Shown piece after piece: positions 6,623 to 12,293 of a stretch of DNA of 12,293 nucleotides; position 1 is the first letter of the stretch; every line of letters begins with the position of its first letter. Source of the stretch: Candidatus Thorarchaeota archaeon. Lineage in GTDB: Archaea; Asgardarchaeota; Thorarchaeia; Thorarchaeales; Thorarchaeaceae. The translations under genes and the position numbers were made by a program. Location of the stretch: contig JAHQWZ010000031.1 in NCBI GenBank assembly GCA_029856425.1, positions 1 through 12,293 on the forward strand. Reading direction: 5' to 3'. The notes below the pieces were generated by a model. That model was given only the letters and a program-made list of their open reading frames with translations. It searched no databases and was not told the origin of the DNA.

Positions 6623-7609
6623 ATGACACAAAAACGCATCTCACTTGTCTTATTGGTTGCTCTCCTCTTCATGACATCGTTCGTTAGTATTCCAACTAAG
6701 ACAAGTGATGTCGACCCATCCGATCTAACCGGAATCAGGGTAGCTGTCTATGAAGGAGTGACTGACGAACAATCGTCTAGCCTCTCAAGTAGGACAGCCT
6801 TATTCTGGATGTTTCGATGGATGAATGCAACGGTTGATGTTGTCAATGCTGCAGACATCAGAAACGGAGCGCTTGATGACTATGATATTGTGGCTGTGCC
6901 AGGAGGCTGGGCGTGGGCATACTTCCAGGACCTTGACAGTTCGGGGGTTGCGAAAATCCGCCAGTTCGTGGAGAATGGTGGTGCCTTTTTCGGAGTCTGC
7001 GCTGGTGCATACTTTGCATGTGATAGCATCAGATGGGAGGGTGCCTACATAGCCTATTCACTTGATTTGTACCCCAATATAGGAAATGGGCCAATAGAAG
7101 AGATTGCAGCTTGGCCAGGACACAACATGACAAGAATCAATCTGAACAAGGGAATAGATGGTCCAGATCTCTCTGGCGAGCCTGATTCCCACACCGTGAT
7201 GTATTATGGTGGGCCATATTTTGAAACCTCGGGGACAGATGGAGTCACCACTCTCGCAACATATGATGTCAATGGTGAACCCGCAATAATAGCATATGAA
7301 TATGAACAGGGTCGGATAGCTCTCTCAGGTCCTCATGTTGAATGGGAAGAAGACGCTGATCGTGATGGAGTGGCTTGGGAGAATGTGTATGACGATGATG
7401 GATCTGAGTGGAATATGATGCTCCAAATTAGTCTTTGGCTTTCTGAGAATAGCTATGAAACTACAACGACAACTTCTACCACTTCAACAACAGCTGGAGT
7501 AGACCCCAGTCCTTCATTGCCACCACTAGAGATAGATCCAGCTCTCGGACTAGCAGGCATTCTGGCTGTTATTATGATTGCAGTCATCATTGATAGACTT
7601 AGAAAGTGA
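6623..7609 (+). CDS. Surface-anchored BPL_N / class I glutamine-amidotransferase-like protein
   Basis: 328 residues. Order: signal peptide (about 1-25: basic start, hydrophobic VLLVALLFM core); a flavodoxin-like GATase1/BPL_N-type domain (about 35-275); a Thr/Ser-rich stalk (about 279-291); and a single membrane helix (about 307-324) ending in a basic tail DRLRK. The domain shows IVAVPGGWAWAY, then the nucleophile elbow FFGVCAGAYFA with C126, and a later GPHVEW giving H238 and E240 as triad partners. The build resembles the N-terminal domain found with some biotin-protein ligases, used here alone and outside the cell. Its reaction is unknown; a cysteine-based amidase or peptidase-like activity is possible but unproven. 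An acidic DADRDGVAWE loop follows the triad (residues 244-253). ATG 6623 has GAGG seven bases upstream. It lies 143 bases before the peptide-binding protein on the same strand, suggesting a shared role in nutrient capture. Confidence 0.82.
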   Translation: MTQKRISLVLLVALLFMTSFVSIPTKTSDVDPSDLTGIRVAVYEGVTDEQSSSLSSRTALFWMFRWMNATVDVVNAADIRNGALDDYDIVAVPGGWAWAYFQDLDSSGVAKIRQFVENGGAFFGVCAGAYFACDSIRWEGAYIAYSLDLYPNIGNGPIEEIAAWPGHNMTRINLNKGIDGPDLSGEPDSHTVMYYGGPYFETSGTDGVTTLATYDVNGEPAIIAYEYEQGRIALSGPHVEWEEDADRDGVAWENVYDDDGSEWNMMLQISLWLSENSYETTTTTSTTSTTAGVDPSPSLPPLEIDPALGLAGILAVIMIAVIIDRLRK

Positions 7610-7674
7610 ATTATTTGATACAAGAAAATGCATGAAATAAATCATTGGAGCATATGTTCATGGCTGATGGGCTG

Positions 7675-7690
7675 TGAACAAGAGTGTTCG
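7675..7690. promoter_or_regulatory. Inverted repeat TGAACA-N4-TGTTCG (candidate operator, site C)
   Basis: Five perfect pairs (GAACA/TGTTC) around AGAG, six bases upstream of the TATA-like element of the binding-protein gene; another TGTTCA is at 7655-7660. This is the same pair as site B in the opposite arm order, with the same 4-base spacer. Confidence 0.38.
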
Positions 7691-7694
7691 GTGG

Positions 7695-7713
7695 ATTTTA
7701 ATTGGTGTACACC
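7695..7713 (+). promoter_or_regulatory. Candidate core promoter and palindrome before the peptide-binding protein
   Basis: ATTTTAAT (7695-7702) is TATA-like and about 52 bases before the proposed GTG start at 7753, which would place transcription start near 7725. It is followed at once by the perfect 10-base palindrome GGTGTACACC (7704-7713), which would sit between the TATA-like element and the start point. Motif match only; no consensus for this organism is known to me. Confidence 0.3.
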
Positions 7714-7752
7714 AGTATCTATCGACCAGCTATATTTCAGGATGTGACATCT

Positions 7753-9702
7753 GTGAAAAAGAAAGAAGCACTCCTGTCACTGACTCTGGCGGTCTTAATG
7801 ATCTTACCGGTGTTCGCTTTCGCACCGACTACTGCAGTAGCACAGACACCTAAGATCATCAAGATAGGGATGTTTGATGAGCCAGACAGCCTAAACCCTG
7901 TCATGGCCGCAGAAATCAGTTCATGGGAGTTTATTAATTGGATATTTGATCCTCTAGTCAGATGGGATGACAACTGGGGCATCCAGCCCTGCCTAGCTGA
8001 GAGCTGGGAGTGGGCACCCAATGGTACTCAGTTAGTCATGCATATCGACCATGATGCAAAATGGCATGACGGAACTCCATTCACGGCACATGACGCGAAT
8101 TGGACTCTCTTCACTTGGACTTGGCTTGGATTCTGGGTAGGTCAGACACCTCGTATTGATCATAGGAATATCCGCGTCCTGGATGACTACACGATTGTCC
8201 TCAACTTTGTGGACTCTGGCTATGAGAACATCTGGAAATGGGATCCATACGCTCCGTTCTCAGTTAGGCAACGCCTTGAATACAACGGGACGCCTGTATC
8301 CGTCAACAAGGAGCAATTCCTTACTGGTATGACCTATGTTCCAATCTTGGCAAAGCATCTGTGGAACCCGTTGACATGGGACGACCCAATCTATGGAACA
8401 AATTCGACTTACTTCAAGGACTGGTGGATGCAAGACTGCATCTGGTGGGGAATGCTCTCCCCAGATTGGCCGACTCCCATGGCAGGAACGGGTCCATTTA
8501 AGTTCGTAGAACATAAAATCGGGCAGTACTTGTCCCTAGAGAAGAACGCCAACTATCATATACGCGCTCCGAAGATTGACGAGATGCTACTCATCTTCTA
8601 CGATTCGGTTGAGTTCATGACGGGGGCGTTGAAGACGGGAGAAATTGATCTCTGCGAAACGAGCCCTCAATTGTCGGATGTTGCTTTCGGACCAGAGGTG
8701 ACCATCAACGAGAACTCGGAACTTGCGTGGCAATCACTCCTCGTGAACCAGTGGTTTAAGTACCTGAATGGATCATCTCCGTTCAGCAGCGAAAGGCATC
8801 ATGCTCTGCTTGACCCCGCAGTCAAGAAGGCAATGCAGCAAGCTATCGACAAGGACACTATTGCGGAAGTCGCGTATCTTGGACACGCGAGAGGCGCCGA
8901 TTCAGTAATCCACAGCGAACTCAAGTGGCACAACGATGCCCTGATCAAGTTTCCAAGTGGTGTTAACGAAGCAAAGGCGACACTGGAAGCGGCTGGCTGG
9001 ACACTGGTTGACGGTGTCTACGAGAAGGACATCGGAGGAGTGGTCGAATCGCTAGCTTTCGACCTCAAGTATCCCGTTGGTTTCCCACCAACCCAGACCG
9101 CAGTTCAGCTCATAAAGTCCTACCTCGACGCTGCAGGGTTTGACATTACATTACAGCCAAGAGAGCTAACGACGTTCAATGAAGACCTTACTTCCGAAGA
9201 ATGGAACTACGATCTAGCAATAGGCATCTGGTCCCAGATTCCAGACCCGAATAGTATGAATCAGTATTTGACTGCTGGAGCATTGAACTATAGCTTCGTC
9301 AATCCGAACGGCATGAATCTTACCCGGGTCAACCAGATCTACAAACAGCAGCAGATGGTCGGTGACGCGGAAAGAGCACTTCTCATCGATGAGTTGCAGC
9401 AGGTTGTCTATGACGACTCCAGTGTAATAGTGCTCGTTGAGTACAACGACATCGAGCTTTACAGAAACGATCGATACAACTTCACTCACACAGATTGGAT
9501 GAGCGGGGTGCTGTCCATATGGAACACCAACGCTTGGCTCGATGTTGATGTGCCGACCCAGCCCACTACCACGACCACAACAGGAACTACAACAGATACA
9601 GGTGAGGGGCCACCTCCGTTACCGATGGAGATAATACTGGCAGTCAGTGCAGGAGCTGTCATCTTGGTTATAGTGATAGTGTACGTTGTAAGACGAAAAT
9701 AG
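7753..9702 (+). CDS. Peptide ABC transporter substrate-binding protein (SBP_bac_5, DppA/OppA type), membrane-tethered
   Basis: 649 residues from GTG 7753. The frame opens at TTG 7702, but starting at GTG gives a textbook signal peptide: KKK, a hydrophobic run (LLSLTLAVLMILPVFAFA), then AVAQTP as the likely cleavage area. GTGA five bases before it can pair with 16S rRNA. The mature part has family hallmarks: IGMFDEPDSLNPV, IFDPLVRWDDNW, LAESWEWAPNG, KWHDGTPFTAHD, and GTGPFKFVEHK with LEKNANYH. It ends with a Thr-rich stalk (TTTTTTGTTTDTG), Pro-rich spacer, one membrane helix and tail VVRRK, so the protein is tethered on the outer face of the membrane instead of being lipidated. It would bind oligopeptides or another family ligand and deliver it to the permease 90 bases downstream. 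Codons in the second half favour C-ending forms (TAC, AAC, GAC), which may reflect high expression. Stop is TAG. Confidence 0.93.
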   Translation: MKKKEALLSLTLAVLMILPVFAFAPTTAVAQTPKIIKIGMFDEPDSLNPVMAAEISSWEFINWIFDPLVRWDDNWGIQPCLAESWEWAPNGTQLVMHIDHDAKWHDGTPFTAHDANWTLFTWTWLGFWVGQTPRIDHRNIRVLDDYTIVLNFVDSGYENIWKWDPYAPFSVRQRLEYNGTPVSVNKEQFLTGMTYVPILAKHLWNPLTWDDPIYGTNSTYFKDWWMQDCIWWGMLSPDWPTPMAGTGPFKFVEHKIGQYLSLEKNANYHIRAPKIDEMLLIFYDSVEFMTGALKTGEIDLCETSPQLSDVAFGPEVTINENSELAWQSLLVNQWFKYLNGSSPFSSERHHALLDPAVKKAMQQAIDKDTIAEVAYLGHARGADSVIHSELKWHNDALIKFPSGVNEAKATLEAAGWTLVDGVYEKDIGGVVESLAFDLKYPVGFPPTQTAVQLIKSYLDAAGFDITLQPRELTTFNEDLTSEEWNYDLAIGIWSQIPDPNSMNQYLTAGALNYSFVNPNGMNLTRVNQIYKQQQMVGDAERALLIDELQQVVYDDSSVIVLVEYNDIELYRNDRYNFTHTDWMSGVLSIWNTNAWLDVDVPTQPTTTTTTGTTTDTGEGPPPLPMEIILAVSAGAVILVIVIVYVVRRK

Positions 9703-9727
9703 CGGCAGAAACAACTATCTGAGAGTT

Positions 9728-9766
9728 TGAACAGACACATGGTGTCTGTTCACTCCTCCCTTTTTT
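9728..9766 (+). terminator. Long hairpin followed by a pyrimidine/T tract (attenuator or operator, site D)
   Basis: Perfect 11-base arms TGAACAGACAC (9728-9738) and GTGTCTGTTCA (9742-9752) around ATG, followed by a pyrimidine stretch ending in six T (9761-9766). It lies 25 bases after the binding-protein stop and 26 bases before the permease start. It could partly stop transcription so that the binding protein is made in excess over the permease. The outer ends are the TGAACA/TGTTCA pair seen in the other gaps, so an operator role is an equal alternative. Confidence 0.45.
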
Positions 9767-9792
9767 CCAAATGTCAGACAGAGTGATACTCC

Positions 9793-12246
9793 ATGGCACT
9801 TCGGGACATCTTGATAAAGCGTATACTTCAGGCTATTGCAACTGTTTTCATTGTTCTTAGCATAGACTTCGTCATATTCCATATACTGCCTGGCGATCCA
9901 GCGACGTTCTTGGCCAGAAACCCTAATATAAGCGCGGGTGCACAGGAGGCGCTCATTAGACAATTCGGTCTTGACAGACCCCTGTGGGAACAGTACATTC
10001 TGTTCCTAGCGAACTTCTTGGTCCTAAACCTTGGAATCTCATTCCACTATCAAACAGATGTCGGCCCAGTGCTTCTCGAGCACCTGGGAAATACGCTTCT
10101 CTTGGCGTTGCCGGCTACTATTGTTGCCATCATTGTTGGAATATGGGTTGGGAAGAATGCTGCATGGCGGAGAGGTGGTGCGGCGGATGCCCTTGGCCTT
10201 TTGTTCTCATTGGTAACCTATGCAATCCCCACGTTCTGGTTGGCGATGGCCATGATTATGGTATTCTCCTTCGGTCTGGGCTGGTTTCCCGCAACACCGG
10301 GACTGGTGACTCCGGGCTTGGACCACACTGGTGATCCCATAGGCCTAATCATTGACATGATAGGGCATCTTATGCTTCCTTGGACTGTACTGATAATTGC
10401 GATTCTTGGTGCATTTGCACTAATTACCAGGAATGCCCTTCTTGATGTACTGAGTGAAGACTTTATGGTGACAGCGAAAGCAAAGGGACGGAATGAAAAA
10501 GACCAACTCAATAAGGAAGCAATGCCGAACGCAATGATACCAATAACCACTGTCGTAGCTCTCCAACTGGGTTTCTCTGTGACTGGTGCCCTCCAGACAG
10601 AGGTGGTTTTTTCATTCCCAGGAATTGGCAATCTCATCTGGCAAGGAGTCTTCTATCGAGACTATCCGCTCCTGCAGGCCGCCTTCTTCATGATCACCAT
10701 CGTAATCGTAGCTGCCAACTTGGTGGCGGATTTCATATACTACTATCTGGACCCAAGGATTCGAGTCGGCGTGGAGTTTCAGATAGGAGAAGAAAGAGCC
10801 AGCCCTCGCGAATGGTTGAGAAGCAAGTGGTTACCCATCGCGAATATCATCATCCTAGTTTCCGTCCTTCTTGCCTTCTTGCAGCTTGTACCGAGTGGCT
10901 CTCCGATAGAAGGACTGACAATAGGCATCTTGGTTTCGATGTTCTTCTCTGCCGTTGCTAGATGGAAGAGTGTGGCTTGGTTCATTCGAACAAGACTAGC
11001 ACCCTATAGCCCCGCAAACCTCATACATGCATGGAGTCACAACCGGGCCCAGATTCTAGTGCGCCTATCCATATTGGCTTTGCTGTTGAATGTAGTTGTG
11101 CTTCTGGCGGCTGCCATGAGTGGGCTGTTTGACCTTGAATGGTCTGTTTCTTGGGGCATGACATTCTTGGGTATGGGAGTCTTTCCACCCTCCGGTGCCA
11201 TTGAAAACGGAGCGCCGTTGTCACTAGTGACATCCTCGCTCGGTCATCCCTTGGTCACTCAGATTGCCCTAGCCGGAATAGTCCTGGGAAGGGTTGTTGC
11301 GAGAAGGAGAAGCATGAGCCTAACGGCAAGCCAGTTCTTTGGCTCAAAGATGGGTGTTGCTGGATTCAGCCTCGTGATTCTCTTCGCAGGCATGTCTCTG
11401 TTTGGTGACCTGATAGCACCCTATGATCCTGAAGAGTTCTTCACGGGGGGGTTGTATCAATCTCCAGATCCCACTCCAACTGACCATTTGTTCCTACTCA
11501 TTCTGGGACCAATGCTATTCTTAGGCGGCGCCTTGATTTGGATACTGCTTGACAGAAAGGGAGAAACGCCATTACCCCGGTACATAGTTTCCATTATGTC
11601 TGGTGCATTGACACTCCACATTGCACTAGTACTGGGAATGCAATCTTGGAGGGTGGAGAACATTCAGACTCTTCTTCTATCTTCAGTATTAGGATTAGTC
11701 GGCTTGTACCTGGTCGTGGGGAATGTGCTTCGCCATAGAACAGAGGTCAGCTTCCAAGGAATGCAACAACATGTGGCGCGCATCGTGGTGGCAGTTGTCG
11801 GAGTGGTTGGTGTCGCCTTCATCGTTCAAGGAACTCTGTCACTAGTATGCTATGCCCCCACAGACTTTCCGGGTTTCCACATAATGGGAACTGACCAGCT
11901 TGGTAGGGATGTCTTTAGTCAACTGGTCATAGGTACCAGAGTCACACTCATTGTCGGGCTTGTAGCGACGGCGATGTCGGTACTCATCGGAACCATAGTG
12001 GGACTTGTTGCAGGCTACTACGGAGGAGTCATTGACTCCTTGCTAATGCGATTCACTGACGTCTTCTTCGTCATACCAAGCTTGCTGTTGATGATAATCA
12101 TGGCGGCTGTGCTCGGGCCTTCCATAGTAACAATGATCCTAGTGATTGGAATCTTCTCTTGGACGACAACAGCTAGAATTGTACGTGGTCAAGTGCTTAC
12201 CATAAGAGAACGCACGTACATAGAAAGGGTCAGAGCAGTCGGATGA
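9793..12246 (+). CDS. Fused DppB-DppC peptide ABC transporter permease, interrupted by TGA
   Basis: 817 residues from ATG 9793, with GTGAT a few bases upstream. Residues 1-326 are a complete DppB-type permease: IKRILQAI start, HILPGDPA, FGLDRPLWEQY, EAA loop EDFMVTAKAKGRNEKDQL into PNAMIP (about 222-250), FSFPGIGNLIWQGVFYRDYPL, and an end at YYLDPRIRVG. Residues 327-505 are a linker with about four hydrophobic helices that I do not recognise. From about 506 comes a DppC-type permease: FFGSKMGVAGF, DLIAPYDPEEF, then an unusual insert of about four helices (565-690), then MGTDQLGRDVFSQLVIGTR and the core helices up to RTYIERVRAVG. TGA at 12244 cuts in right after the conserved Gly of the second EAA loop, and the frame beyond still reads as permease. 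DppB and DppC are normally separate proteins of about 300-330 residues. The pore would be formed by one chain; the ATPase partner is not in the window. Confidence 0.88.
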   Translation: MALRDILIKRILQAIATVFIVLSIDFVIFHILPGDPATFLARNPNISAGAQEALIRQFGLDRPLWEQYILFLANFLVLNLGISFHYQTDVGPVLLEHLGNTLLLALPATIVAIIVGIWVGKNAAWRRGGAADALGLLFSLVTYAIPTFWLAMAMIMVFSFGLGWFPATPGLVTPGLDHTGDPIGLIIDMIGHLMLPWTVLIIAILGAFALITRNALLDVLSEDFMVTAKAKGRNEKDQLNKEAMPNAMIPITTVVALQLGFSVTGALQTEVVFSFPGIGNLIWQGVFYRDYPLLQAAFFMITIVIVAANLVADFIYYYLDPRIRVGVEFQIGEERASPREWLRSKWLPIANIIILVSVLLAFLQLVPSGSPIEGLTIGILVSMFFSAVARWKSVAWFIRTRLAPYSPANLIHAWSHNRAQILVRLSILALLLNVVVLLAAAMSGLFDLEWSVSWGMTFLGMGVFPPSGAIENGAPLSLVTSSLGHPLVTQIALAGIVLGRVVARRRSMSLTASQFFGSKMGVAGFSLVILFAGMSLFGDLIAPYDPEEFFTGGLYQSPDPTPTDHLFLLILGPMLFLGGALIWILLDRKGETPLPRYIVSIMSGALTLHIALVLGMQSWRVENIQTLLLSSVLGLVGLYLVVGNVLRHRTEVSFQGMQQHVARIVVAVVGVVGVAFIVQGTLSLVCYAPTDFPGFHIMGTDQLGRDVFSQLVIGTRVTLIVGLVATAMSVLIGTIVGLVAGYYGGVIDSLLMRFTDVFFVIPSLLLMIIMAAVLGPSIVTMILVIGIFSWTTTARIVRGQVLTIRERTYIERVRAVG

Positions 12247-12293
12247 GGCAGCCTCTATGTAATAGGCAGGCATGTTCTTGCTGCAGTGGCGCC
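12244..12293 (+). other. In-frame TGA and continuing DppC-type coding sequence to the window edge
   Basis: After TGA 12244-12246 the same frame reads GSLYVIGRHVLAAVA, which matches the second half of a DppC EAA loop (the family pattern after the Gly is roughly A-S-D-L-x-x-I-x-R-H-x-L-P-N). The stop therefore replaces a small residue, usually Ala, with no shift in frame. The real gene extends to the right beyond the window. Confidence 0.75.

Noticed and set aside
7702..7752. TTG/GTG start of the binding protein at 7702-7707
   Set aside because: It would put 17 residues before a textbook signal peptide; GTG 7753 gives the KKK start and has a GTGA ribosome binding site.
9486..9963. Reading frames on the minus strand under the binding protein and permease, and similar opposite-strand frames elsewhere
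   Set aside because: They are antisense to clearly conserved genes, have low-complexity products such as the Val-rich run opposite the Thr-rich stalk, and lack ribosome binding sites.
12244..12246. TGA as a selenocysteine codon in the permease
   Set aside because: The position is a small residue in a cytoplasmic coupling loop, not a redox site, and no selenoprotein of this family is known to me.
1..12293. CRISPR array, tRNA/rRNA genes, insertion sequences
   Set aside because: No regularly spaced repeats, no cloverleaf-like or rRNA sequence recognised by eye, no transposase frame and no terminal inverted repeats.

Overview
The window looks archaeal. Two exported proteins (a solute-binding protein and a small amidotransferase-like protein) carry a signal peptide at the N-terminus and a Thr-rich stalk, one membrane helix and a short basic tail at the C-terminus, which is an archaeal way of tethering surface proteins. 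Start sites have GGAGG/GTGA-type ribosome binding sites, and one BRE/TATA-like promoter is visible. An Asgard-type (Thorarchaeota-like) source is possible, but that is a guess from style, not shown by a marker gene.

Layout: two divergent gene blocks separate at about 6411-6622. The minus-strand block reads leftwards: an M28 metallopeptidase with all metal ligands (4632-6410), a class III PLP aminotransferase broken by an in-frame TAG (3185-4480), a second M28 paralogue that has lost two zinc ligands (1376-3157), a nitrilase-superfamily amidohydrolase (477-1376) and a NodB-fold deacetylase/imidase-like protein cut by the left edge (1-403). The plus-strand block holds a surface-anchored BPL_N/glutamine-amidotransferase-like protein (6623-7609), a DppA/OppA-type peptide-binding protein (7753-9702), and a permease (9793-12246) in which DppB and DppC halves are fused and extra membrane helices are inserted. 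The permease is interrupted by an in-frame TGA inside its second EAA loop, and its reading frame continues to the right edge.

Working together (inference): the plus-strand genes would capture and import peptides or related amides. The minus-strand genes would process them in the cytoplasm: M28 peptidase(s) trim peptides, the aminotransferase removes amino groups, and the nitrilase and NodB-like enzyme open amide or cyclic-imide bonds. No ATPase subunit for the transporter lies inside the window; it would be expected to the right.

Most notable: (1) an active/inactive M28 paralogue pair, like PSMA and transferrin receptor; (2) a DppB-DppC fusion with helical insertions; (3) two in-frame stops, one TAG and one TGA, in otherwise well-conserved frames; (4) a TGAACA/TGTTCA inverted-repeat element in all four larger intergenic gaps (about 90-212 bp) of both blocks, suggesting a shared regulator. 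No tRNA, rRNA, CRISPR array, insertion sequence or origin was seen. No gene-free stretch exceeds 300 bases; the longest is the divergent gap of 212 bases.
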